Positions 18,437 through 25,022 of a stretch of DNA of 64,000 bases are shown in pieces (the first letter of the stretch is position 1; each line of letters begins with the position of its first letter). Location: positions 872,793 through 936,792 of the forward strand of contig NZ_LELK01000001.1 of the NCBI RefSeq assembly GCF_001039475.1, read 5' to 3'. This DNA is from Guptibacillus hwajinpoensis (GTDB lineage Bacteria; Bacillota; Bacilli; Bacillales; Guptibacillaceae). The notes under the pieces are model-generated. The model had not been told where the DNA came from and searched no databases. It saw only the letters and a program-made list of their open reading frames with translations. A program made the translations under genes and the position numbers.

Positions 18437-19327
18437 GTGCATCAGGATACACTCGGATTTTCCATGCGCGAACTTCGATTGTACCTTGGACTTTCACAGG
18501 CTGAGCTTTCAGATGGCATCTGTACACAGGCATTGATTAGTCAAATCGAGAACAATGATGTCTCTCCGTCCGCAGAATTACTCTATCAATTTGCATTAAG
18601 ACTTGGTGTTGATATCAACTATTTCTTTCATATGAGAGAAACGCCTCGCCTGGATTACGTCAATGAAGTGATTCGTCAGGTAAGGCGACACATTAAACGG
18701 CGTGAATACTCGGAAGTGGAAGAAATATTAGATGCAGAAGAATCGAACCCCCTTTTTAGACCCGTAAAAAATCAGCAATTCTATCTGTGGCATAAGGGTA
18801 TTTGCATGTATTACCTTCACAAGGAAGCAGACACTGCGCTTCAACTCTTGGATGCTGCGCTCCACTATACAACGACAACTTCAAAAAATTATTCTGAACG
18901 GGAAATTGAAATCCTTATAAGTATGGCCATTCTTTATAGTGAGGAAGAAAATTGGGATCGTGCGCTACCTTTATTCCATAAAGCACTCTATCATGTTCGT
19001 TTCTTCCCTATCATTAAGGATGAAACCATAGAAATTAGACTTTATTATAATTACGCAAAGGCTCTTTCCACTTGTCGAAACTACGAGAAAGCACTTTCAA
19101 TTGCAAGAGAGGGATTTCTTCTTTGTCGTGATAAACAGCGCCTTTATTTATTCGGTGAACTAAGCTACCAATGTGGTAAACTGAACTACTTATTAAATAA
19201 CCAGGAACTTGCTTCGGAATACCTCACCACTGCCTCCACTATTTTTCAACTAGATCAAAATGAACCGTTTAAACGTCACGTAGATGACTACGCCAAAAAG
19301 ATTGGCATGCTACCTCGTAAAGCTTAA
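18437..19327 (+). CDS. PlcR-like HTH-TPR transcriptional regulator (RRNPP family)
   Basis: 296-residue regulator with an N-terminal XRE helix-turn-helix (LYLGLSQAELSDGICTQALISQIENN) and a C-terminal all-helical TPR region, the layout of PlcR/NprR-type receptors that bind re-imported signalling peptides. The segment RLYYNYAKALSTCRNYEKAL followed by GELSYQCGKL lines up with the PlcR TPR region. GTG at 18437 is preferred over an earlier TTG because GGGGG lies seven bases before it. The stop codon is one base from a convergent 31-codon gene, and a PapR-like exported peptide gene lies just beyond. Repeat R3 lies upstream. Confidence 0.85.
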   Translation: MHQDTLGFSMRELRLYLGLSQAELSDGICTQALISQIENNDVSPSAELLYQFALRLGVDINYFFHMRETPRLDYVNEVIRQVRRHIKRREYSEVEEILDAEESNPLFRPVKNQQFYLWHKGICMYYLHKEADTALQLLDAALHYTTTTSKNYSEREIEILISMAILYSEEENWDRALPLFHKALYHVRFFPIIKDETIEIRLYYNYAKALSTCRNYEKALSIAREGFLLCRDKQRLYLFGELSYQCGKLNYLLNNQELASEYLTTASTIFQLDQNEPFKRHVDDYAKKIGMLPRKA

Positions 19328-19328
19328 G

Positions 19329-19424
19329 TTATTTATGCTTTGTTTTCTCTATTAAGATAACGATGAAATTAAAGAGAGACACGAAGAAAAGTCCGGCTGT
19401 AATAAATAACATGAGTTCTTCCAT
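19329..19424 (-). CDS. 31-residue hydrophobic peptide, putative holin-like (type I) toxin
   Basis: Small single-span membrane peptide MEELMLFITAGLFFVSLFN.. ending EKTKHK. A strong ribosome-binding site, AAAGGAGG, lies seven bases before the ATG. The ExLMLxI..G start, one long hydrophobic helix and a short lysine-rich tail fit the TxpA/BsrG/BsrE (Hol_Tox) family of type I toxins in Bacillus, whose synthesis is blocked by an antisense RNA. It lies on the same strand as the PapR-like gene, 90 bases downstream of it, and ends one base from the convergent regulator. The antitoxin RNA is not identified. Confidence 0.6.
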   Translation of the reverse strand: MEELMLFITAGLFFVSLFNFIVILIEKTKHK

Positions 19425-19514
19425 TGCATGTCCTCCTTTCACTAATTTTACGGACTATTTATTCTAATTTGTATATCTTCGGCTGCTACCAAATTCTAAA
19501 CCCCTCTTCATTCT

Positions 19515-19652
19515 TTAATGGCAATAAGGAAGATCTTCATCATTCATTATATAATTTGAAACTTGTACTACTTCCTGCGAGTGTGAAGGAGCTACAGCAT
19601 AACCACTGAATACGACAATAGAAAGGAAAAGTAGAGCTGCCCACTTTTTCAA
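19515..19652 (-). CDS. Exported PapR-like signalling pro-peptide
   Basis: 45-codon gene starting with TTG, with AAAGGGGGTG eight bases upstream. The product has a clear signal peptide (MKKWAALLFLSIVVFSGYAVA) and a short hydrophilic tail ending DEDLPYCH. PapR pro-peptides have the same layout and length (48 residues) and end in a DLPFEF/DLPFEY-like motif; the DLP is kept here. Given the convergent PlcR-like receptor gene, the C-terminal 5-7 residues are the likely signal, re-imported by Opp after processing. The assignment rests on architecture and motif. Confidence 0.65.
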   Translation of the reverse strand: MKKWAALLFLSIVVFSGYAVAPSHSQEVVQVSNYIMNDEDLPYCH

Positions 19653-19702
19653 ATCAACACCCCCTTTGTTACATTTATATTACAACGTTTCCAATAGTTA
19701 TG

Positions 19703-19725
19703 CGTTTGCTTAAATTGCGCAAACG
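19703..19725. promoter_or_regulatory. Inverted repeat upstream of the PapR-like gene, possible operator
   Basis: CGTTTGC and GCAAACG are separated by nine AT-rich bases, 50-75 bases upstream of the peptide gene start. The position suits a regulator-binding site overlapping a -35 region. It does not match the PlcR box TATGNAN4TNCATA. Confidence 0.35.
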
Positions 19726-19732
19726 GCCCATC

Positions 19733-19768
19733 AAAAAAGCTTCGTTCAAGTTGAACGAAGCTTTTTCA
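19733..19768. terminator. Terminator of the UDG-like gene
   Basis: AAAAAAGCTTCGTTCAA and TTGAACGAAGCTTTTT form a long near-perfect palindrome around a short loop. On the minus strand it lies 20 bases after the UDG-like stop, so it also insulates the PapR-like promoter. Confidence 0.85.
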
Positions 19769-19787
19769 TAAGAATTAATAAACATGC

Positions 19788-20441
19788 TTATATTTTATGA
19801 CGGTTTAATTCTTGAATCACGTTATTTACAGGAGTCTGGTATCGCTCACGACTCCATGAATTATAAGAGGGATGGGGAACTTCTTCAACAACTGTCCACT
19901 TCTGACTAGACACATTTGCAAGCTTGAAGAATTTTTGAGCAAACCGCCCACACGGAACAATTGTTAATTCTCGATCAACTAGAGATTCTAGCCTATGTTG
20001 AAACTTACTCAAAATAAAACTTTGAACGTTATTTAGATTCTCATCTTTGAATTGACTTTTCTGATTTGATATTCGAATGGTTTCCAGGTGGTTCAAGAAA
20101 CCGTTCGATTGCTCAATATCCTCTTTTTCGTATGGGCGCTTCTGCATAGGAATATTGCAAACGTTTAGTAGCCCAACGACATCGAGAGAAGGTCGATCCT
20201 TGCTCTCCTCTAACTGTTTCTGAAGAAGAAGACCAAGTGGCTTACCATATTCTTCACCAAATAACTTTTTTGACATCGTAGCACCAGAGGGACCAGCTAC
20301 TGGCACCCCATGTTTTATTTCAGCAATATGCGGAGATTCCAATATAAAGATTAATTTTGTATTAGGAGTAATGACACCTTGTACTTCGTAACGATTTGCA
20401 AGTACATTGTATAGTTCTTCGTAATTCAACGTCTCTTCCAT
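19788..20441 (-). CDS. Uracil-DNA glycosylase-superfamily-like protein
   Basis: 217-residue cytosolic protein. Segments resembling the UDG fold are visible: an N-terminal FILESPHI near residue 35 followed by PVAGPSGATMSK, a central VPCGRFAQKFF strand-helix, and HPSYNSWSRE near the C-terminus at the place of the conserved His loop. The usual catalytic Asp/Asn motif of family 1 UDG (GQDPYH) is absent. It may be a divergent nucleic-acid glycosylase or a non-catalytic relative. It is a single gene between a GDSL hydrolase and the quorum-sensing cassette. Confidence 0.5.
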   Translation of the reverse strand: MEETLNYEELYNVLANRYEVQGVITPNTKLIFILESPHIAEIKHGVPVAGPSGATMSKKLFGEEYGKPLGLLLQKQLEESKDRPSLDVVGLLNVCNIPMQKRPYEKEDIEQSNGFLNHLETIRISNQKSQFKDENLNNVQSFILSKFQHRLESLVDRELTIVPCGRFAQKFFKLANVSSQKWTVVEEVPHPSYNSWSRERYQTPVNNVIQELNRHKI

Positions 20442-20518
20442 GCTCGTTCCCTACCTTTACCTACTGCTCTGTCAATAATATTAGTTCAATAAGTGCAAAT
20501 TGTCACTCCATCAAACGT

Positions 20519-21445
20519 CTATTCAAATGGGATATCTTCAACTAGTTCATCTTGTTGAAGGCGATACTGAATTTGCCTCGCCATTAATTCATACCCTTGA
20601 TCATTTGGATGGAAACCATCTTCAAAGAACAGATTTTCATCAACTGAATGAAACAATTCGTAGATGGGTACAAAAGTTGTGTTTTCATCTTTCTCAACAG
20701 TTTCTTGCGTCGCTCCATTCCAACGCTGAACGATTTGATCAATTTCTGTTACTGATTGAAAATTCACTAATAATGGATTATAAAGTCCAATAAATAAGAT
20801 GGGTGCTTCGGAATTAATGCTTCTGATTCTATTCATGATTTGATTAAGACGTTCAACATAATTTGTTTGCTCTTTTTGAAAATCATCCATTTGAAGATCG
20901 AGAAAATGTTCTTTCACAACTTTCATCAAATCATTTCCACCTATGCTCATAACAATAACATCAGCATCGCCTAATGCTTCTTTGACATTTTCTTCATTCA
21001 GCATCTTATATAATTTAGGTGTTCTTCTACCATGTACTGCATAGTTCTCAACTAGAACGGATGTATCTGCTTCATTCTCTATATTCGCTGCTAGCCGCCC
21101 GATGTACCCTTGACCAGTTGAATCTCCACTCCCTTTTGTTAGTGAATCTCCAAGACCAACCATCGTTACATCAGGATCTTTCTCACCATCTTCTTTGGAA
21201 GTTGATACTTCTTCTACTTCTTTACTCGTTACTTCTGGAGTAACCGTTGTGCTTTCTGAATCTTTTTTATCTGCAATAGATGAAATGACCGTTTCATTTG
21301 GTGCTTTATTCATCACCATCATTGAGGCAGCTTGCTTTATTTCATTTAAACGTTGACTGCGGTATTCCATCACTGGCTTAATACTTAGAAGAATACTTCC
21401 AGCAAGAATGAGGAATAAAAACAGCCATGCTCTCTGTTTTTTCAC
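20519..21445 (-). CDS. Membrane-anchored SGNH/GDSL-family hydrolase
   Basis: 308 residues. An N-terminal membrane anchor or signal (about residues 7-25) is followed by a Ser/Thr/Glu/Val linker and an SGNH hydrolase domain from about residue 94. The blocks are GLGDSLTKGSG (Ser nucleophile), ENYAVHGRRT, SIGGNDL (Asn block) and DGFHPNDQGY (Asp-x-x-His). It is similar to B. subtilis YpmR. It likely acts on an ester outside the membrane, such as a lipid or a polymer O-acyl group, but the substrate is unknown. Confidence 0.85.
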   Translation of the reverse strand: MKKQRAWLFLFLILAGSILLSIKPVMEYRSQRLNEIKQAASMMVMNKAPNETVISSIADKKDSESTTVTPEVTSKEVEEVSTSKEDGEKDPDVTMVGLGDSLTKGSGDSTGQGYIGRLAANIENEADTSVLVENYAVHGRRTPKLYKMLNEENVKEALGDADVIVMSIGGNDLMKVVKEHFLDLQMDDFQKEQTNYVERLNQIMNRIRSINSEAPILFIGLYNPLLVNFQSVTEIDQIVQRWNGATQETVEKDENTTFVPIYELFHSVDENLFFEDGFHPNDQGYELMARQIQYRLQQDELVEDIPFE

Positions 21446-21593
21446 TAGAAAAACCTCCCCATTTCACTTCCATTTATACCCTCATTGTATGAGATTTTAA
21501 CGTTTATTGCGAAATGAACCCTTTTCTTTTTGCAAGTTGGTGCTACTTCTTTATAATAGAGGTGGTAGACTTGTACGGCAAGGAGGAATATAT

Positions 21594-21884
21594 ATGAAAA
21601 TGACAATTACGAAACCCGCTATGAAATGGTTTAAACGGGAAATGGAACTAACAGAAGGTGATAACCTCCGCTTTTTTGTACGTGTTGGCGGTTGCAGCAC
21701 AGTACAGGATGGCTTCTCACTTGGAATGACTGTAGAAGCACCAGCCGAACCCGCTCTCAGTATTCAAGAAGAGGGCATTACCTTTTTTGTTGAAGAAAAA
21801 GATATTTGGTTCTTTGAAAATCAAGATTTTACAGTTAAGTTTAGCCGCAACAAGGATGAAATTGAATTCGTTCACGGTAATTAA
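21594..21884 (+). CDS. yneR: HesB/IscA-like protein, YneR family
   Basis: 96-residue small cytosolic protein of the HesB-like (IscA fold) group, close to B. subtilis YneR. Visible features: ITKPAMKWFKREMEL, NLRFFVRVGG, DGFSLGM and the GITFFVEEKDIWFF core. The cysteines that bind Fe-S in true IscA (C-x-C near the C-terminus) are absent, so iron-sulfur scaffolding is doubtful. The start at 21594 is supported by AAGGAGGAA. It converges on yneQ, matching the B. subtilis yneP-yneQ-yneR neighbourhood. Confidence 0.82.
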   Translation: MKMTITKPAMKWFKREMELTEGDNLRFFVRVGGCSTVQDGFSLGMTVEAPAEPALSIQEEGITFFVEEKDIWFFENQDFTVKFSRNKDEIEFVHGN

Positions 21885-21892
21885 TTGATTAT

Positions 21893-21927
21893 AAAACGCG
21901 AAAGCCAAGTGCTTTCGCGTTTTTTCA
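21893..21927. terminator. Bidirectional terminator between yneR and yneQ
   Basis: AAAACGCGAAAGC-CAAGT-GCTTTCGCGTTTTTT forms a strong stem flanked by A and T runs between two convergent genes. Confidence 0.9.
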
Positions 21928-22239
21928 TTTAAAAGTCGGTTTCAAATTGAACCGATTAATGTGCGAATTTAGTCCTTCTGATTGAAGAATGCGGAACTGA
22001 TCATCACCTAGTAAATCAAAATGTGGAAATTCCTCTCGATCATGCATCCATTCGGCTTTTAATCCGTATTTCTCTCCCCATCTGGCAAGAGTTGCTTTAT
22101 TACTGCATCCTGCTTTCGTTACCGTTTTATATTCTGGAAACCTTGGATCATACCAGAAATGTGTTAGCAAAGCGACTTCTCCAGAAGCGACTCTTTCTTT
22201 CCATTCTGCTAATTCCCGCTTTGATAGTCCAAATGCCAT
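21925..22239 (-). CDS. yneQ: Conserved protein of unknown function, YneQ
   Basis: 104-residue basic cytosolic protein. The N-terminal MAFGLSKRELAEWK segment and the THFWYDPRFP..TVTKAGC and FPHFDLLGD segments resemble B. subtilis YneQ. It follows yneP by two bases on the same strand, so the two are co-transcribed. No catalytic motif is recognised and the function is unknown. Confidence 0.78.
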   Translation of the reverse strand: MAFGLSKRELAEWKERVASGEVALLTHFWYDPRFPEYKTVTKAGCSNKATLARWGEKYGLKAEWMHDREEFPHFDLLGDDQFRILQSEGLNSHINRFNLKPTFK

Positions 22240-22241
22240 CG

Positions 22242-22679
22242 TTACATCCGATCCATAACAGGCTCTTTTTTAACTTCTTCATACGCTTTATGCCATTCTG
22301 GGAATTTTCTCCGAATGGAGACAGGACGAAATGATTCACGCTTCACACATGTGTGAACTGACTCTCCAGTTACACATATTTCCCCTTCACCGTTCAACAC
22401 TTCATATCCATAACACACCCGAATACCGTCATACGTTTCTACCCACGTTCGTATCATCACTTGATCACCATATCGGACTGGGCGCTTGTAGCTTGCCTTT
22501 ATGTCTACGACAGGTGATAAAATCCCCTCTTTCTCCATATCAGCATATCGAAAGCCAAGATCATTTATTAAAGCTGTTCGTCCTAACTCAAACCAAATCA
22601 GATAGTTAGCATGATAGACTACACCCATCTGATCTGTTTCAGCATAACGAACCTCTATTGGAGTTGTTGCTATGTACAA
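22242..22679 (-). CDS. yneP: Hotdog-fold acyl-CoA thioesterase, YneP
   Basis: 145-residue 4-hydroxybenzoyl-CoA thioesterase-like (hotdog) enzyme. The active-site segment is VRYAETDQMGVVYHANYLIWFELGR, with Asp in the TDQMG turn and His before ANY. It probably hydrolyses short or medium acyl-CoA thioesters in the cytosol. It forms a two-gene unit with yneQ, in the same order as B. subtilis. Repeat R4 lies just upstream and may sit next to the promoter. Confidence 0.88.
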   Translation of the reverse strand: MYIATTPIEVRYAETDQMGVVYHANYLIWFELGRTALINDLGFRYADMEKEGILSPVVDIKASYKRPVRYGDQVMIRTWVETYDGIRVCYGYEVLNGEGEICVTGESVHTCVKRESFRPVSIRRKFPEWHKAYEEVKKEPVMDRM

Positions 22680-22731
22680 AAAAATTCCTCCTCTTACTGT
22701 TACATTGTTTCATTAATATTTTACCATAATT

Positions 22732-22844
22732 GCTCTTTTCGTAGACATTGTTGTTATAGCGGGTTCATTTCCGCTCCAATTAGCGAAGTGTGGTTTTTAT
22801 TCAATAATTGTTTCAAAAGCAACAATCTTTTAGAAAAGAGTCTT
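22732..22844 (+). repeat. Intergenic repeat copy R4 (short form)
   Basis: GCTCTTTTCGTAGACATTGT at the left and AGCAACAATCTTTTAGAAAAGAGTC at the right are imperfect inverted ends. The middle has TTCCGCTCCAATTAGCGAAGTGTGG, without the GC-rich palindrome. Nearly the same structure as R3. Confidence 0.82.
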
Positions 22845-22916
22845 TAGAAAAGAACCACCTTAAAGCAATATTAAATTAGAAAGACTGAATGGCTAAGAGC
22901 CATTCAGTCAATGCAG

Positions 22917-23132
22917 TTATTGATGATTATTGGATTCATCTTTAATTTCATTTCGCATCGCTTCAATACTTTCTTCACGGCGATGATTTTTCGCTTCAAT
23001 CTGTTTCTTTTGTTCGGCACTATCGGTAAACTCTAGAGATGCCTCTGCATCCCTTTTGTTTTCAATTGTATCCTGAACCATTTCTTGTAATTTAGCTGCA
23101 TTGTCTCGACGATCGTCTGGATTAGCTTTCAT
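22917..23132 (-). CDS. tlp: Small acid-soluble spore protein Tlp
   Basis: 71-residue highly charged, hydrophilic protein that starts MKANPDDRRDNAAKLQEMVQ and ends with a NHRREESIEAMRNEIKDE segment, the pattern of the Tlp (thioredoxin-like) spore protein packed in the forespore. AAGGGGGA lies seven bases before the ATG at 23132, so upstream in-frame codons are not used. In B. subtilis tlp follows sspN; here two hypothetical genes separate them. Expression under the forespore sigma factor G is expected from family knowledge, but the promoter was not identified. Confidence 0.85.
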   Translation of the reverse strand: MKANPDDRRDNAAKLQEMVQDTIENKRDAEASLEFTDSAEQKKQIEAKNHRREESIEAMRNEIKDESNNHQ

Positions 23133-23217
23133 ATCATATCCCCCTTGACCTAGAATTTGATGTGCATGATGGCACACTTCTAGTATGTCTGTTATCAAGC
23201 GGGTTATGTTTCCTTAT

Positions 23218-23715
23218 TTAGGATTGTAAGCTTTTAGGAATCGTTCCAGATAATTTATTCTCATAATAAAGCATATCTTTTCGTATCTCTGCACTACACC
23301 CGTTTGAGAGGAGAATGTTTTCAGCAGCTAGAAACACTTGATTTAACATCCTCATTCCCATTCGGTAATCCACAACAACATTATCCTGGATTTGATTCTC
23401 ATAAGAGGATAGCGCGACTAGAAGACGATAAGAACATTCCAACAGCTGAAGAGGTACGTCGTTTATCGACCGCTCTTCCTCCCCATCGAGAAATGATTGA
23501 AATTCTTGGTTGTCTTCATCACAAAGAAGAAAGAACGTACCTGGTACATCATGTAAGTCATGGTCAATATCAGAAATTGTAAGGCTCATAATCGCTAGTC
23601 GTGCCGCGAAGCCACCAACAATTCCAGCGGTCCCACATCCATATGGTGGCCCAGATTCCTCTAACATTCGATAAATCTCAGTGCCAACTTTTTGTTGTCT
23701 TTCCATATTCATCAC
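23218..23715 (-). CDS. Cyclodeaminase-like small helical protein
   Basis: 165-residue predicted helical protein. The SGPPYGCGTAGIVGGFAARLAIMSL segment near residue 20 resembles the PxPGGGSAAA..GALGAALA motif that opens formiminotransferase-cyclodeaminase (FtcD C-terminal) domains, and the overall length fits. The remaining sequence shows no clear catalytic residues, so it could be a divergent or non-folate member. It is followed by tlp and preceded by another unrecognised gene on the same strand. Function unproven. Confidence 0.45.
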   Translation of the reverse strand: MMNMERQQKVGTEIYRMLEESGPPYGCGTAGIVGGFAARLAIMSLTISDIDHDLHDVPGTFFLLCDEDNQEFQSFLDGEEERSINDVPLQLLECSYRLLVALSSYENQIQDNVVVDYRMGMRMLNQVFLAAENILLSNGCSAEIRKDMLYYENKLSGTIPKSLQS

Positions 23716-23758
23716 CCACCTTATATGTCCATACCCGATCTTTCTTTGTTAAAATCTC

Positions 23759-24283
23759 CTAAATGGCTTCTTCAAAAATAATCGGACTCATGTAATCAAC
23801 ACTTTTTCTAGATATCTCCATAAGATTCTGCCAGTAATCTTTGACGGTGTCATTATGATTTCCCTGATCAAAGCTAATTTGTAGCCATGATAATTCCTCA
23901 AGAAGCCTTACAGAAGAACCAATCCAAATTTTTTGGCCTTCAATTTGAATCGTAAAAGGTTCATCAAACCGAAACGGAAGATAGATTCCTGAATGGTTAG
24001 GATGAAGAATAAGGTGTTGGAAAATTGTTCCCTTAAAAAGTCTCGCATAGATAAGCAATACCCGATCATTTCTTGCTGCTGCTTTCTTTAATTGATGAAG
24101 TGACTGTGCTTCGCCTAGCTCAAGACTCGCTATTGTTCTCTCCCAGTTCAATTCTTCACGGTAAGGTACTAAATAACCCATTTGTTGCATTTTAATTTCA
24201 AGTTCTTTTAATAGAAGATCTTCCTTCGTGCCTTCTTCCACTCCCATCGTAGAAATAGGTTGAATTTTTGCTGTGATTGTCAT
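23759..24283 (-). CDS. Hypothetical protein
   Basis: 174-residue soluble protein. The ATG at 24283 is chosen because GGGGGGA lies six bases upstream; the frame stays open a further 14 codons. The N-terminus has ITAKIQPIST and the middle a helix-rich QSLHQLKKAAARNDRVLLIYARL segment, followed by beta-rich FTIQIEGQKIWIGSS. No family or motif was recognised. It lies 43 bases upstream of the cyclodeaminase-like gene, so the two are probably co-transcribed. Confidence 0.6.
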   Translation of the reverse strand: MTITAKIQPISTMGVEEGTKEDLLLKELEIKMQQMGYLVPYREELNWERTIASLELGEAQSLHQLKKAAARNDRVLLIYARLFKGTIFQHLILHPNHSGIYLPFRFDEPFTIQIEGQKIWIGSSVRLLEELSWLQISFDQGNHNDTVKDYWQNLMEISRKSVDYMSPIIFEEAI

Positions 24284-24383
24284 AATTGTCCCCCCGAAAA
24301 CGTTCTTATATCTAACCGTTCGCACCCCTTTATCCTTTTGGGACAGTTTTACGGTGATTGAAAAGAACTTGTTAAAAATGAAA

Positions 24384-24415
24384 TAAACCAGAAAGTTATT
24401 TCCTTTCTGGTTTTG
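24384..24415. terminator. Terminator downstream of sspN
   Basis: AACCAGAAAG and CTTTCTGGTT form a 10-bp stem with T-rich flanks, seven bases past the sspN stop on the minus strand. Confidence 0.75.
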
Positions 24416-24421
24416 ATTAGT

Positions 24422-24565
24422 CTACTTCCCTTTAGGGGGTGCATAGTCTGGTTCCTGATTCCCTTTCGTCTGCATCTGTTTGCCTTTGTTTCCTTCTGCT
24501 TCAGGATTGACTGAAGCAAGGTGATTCGGCTTAAAAGATTTAGGAAAGCGTTTAGGATTACTCAT
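24422..24565 (-). CDS. sspN: Small acid-soluble spore protein N
   Basis: 47-residue very hydrophilic peptide, MSNPKRFPKSFKPNHLASV.. with a GNKGKQMQTKGNQ segment. This agrees with the SspN minor spore-protein pattern (F.PxHL..GNKG..M). GGAGG lies seven to eight bases before the ATG. Its place between aconitase and tlp agrees with B. subtilis gene order. Confidence 0.8.
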   Translation of the reverse strand: MSNPKRFPKSFKPNHLASVNPEAEGNKGKQMQTKGNQEPDYAPPKGK

Positions 24566-24622
24566 TACTATCTCCTCCTTTACATATTAGGCTGTGCAAT
24601 TGGAGGAGAAATATCTACCCTG

Positions 24623-24751
24623 TTACAAATTTTTAGCGTGTTTTTGCTCAAATTTGTCTTCAATACGTTCGATTGCTTTTTTATCGTTCATAAGCTCAAG
24701 CTTATTTTGCATGACAAGTTCTTTAAATGATACTTTTTTAGACTTTCTCAT
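24623..24751 (-). CDS. FbpB-family small basic protein
   Basis: 42-residue basic helical peptide, MRKSKKVSFKELVMQNKLEL.., followed by MNDKKAIERIEDKFEQKH. It fits the FbpB family of small basic proteins; in B. subtilis FbpB works with the small RNA FsrA to lower iron-rich enzymes, including aconitase, under iron limitation. AAAGGAG is well placed upstream. It lies downstream of acnA on the same strand, separated by a terminator and repeat fragment R5. No Fur box was found upstream by eye. Confidence 0.7.
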   Translation of the reverse strand: MRKSKKVSFKELVMQNKLELMNDKKAIERIEDKFEQKHAKNL

Positions 24752-24870
24752 GTTAGTCTCCTTTCTTAAACGGACTTGTTTATTGCAAGTATTCCCGATT
24801 TTCCAAAACTTATTACATATTCGGATTTTTTTGTTTATTTATTTCTTTAAATGAAAAAAATGAGTGAGCT

Positions 24871-24950
24871 TATTTCCGCTCCAGGATGCTCGCTTTCCGC
24901 GGGGCGGGCGGTGAGCCTCCTTCCGCTTCAATACGATAAGTGTGGGTTCT
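24871..24950 (+). repeat. Intergenic repeat fragment R5 (half core only)
   Basis: Contains TATTTCCGCTCCAGGATGCT followed by the GC-rich half core CGGGGCGGGCGGTGAGCCTCC, then TTCCGCTTCAATACGATAAGTGTGG. Both terminal inverted repeats are missing, so it is a remnant of the same family. Confidence 0.75.
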
Positions 24951-24980
24951 ATATAGTCAACAAGCTATTAGAGACCATAC

Positions 24981-25014
24981 AAAAAAAGGTGACCCATTTT
25001 TAGGTCACCTTTTG
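24981..25014 (-). terminator. Terminator of acnA
   Basis: AAAAGGTGACC and GGTCACCTTTT form an 11-bp stem around an eight-base loop, followed on the minus strand by TTTTTTTGTATGG. It lies just after the aconitase stop. Confidence 0.88.
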
Positions 25015-25022
25015 AACATTCT

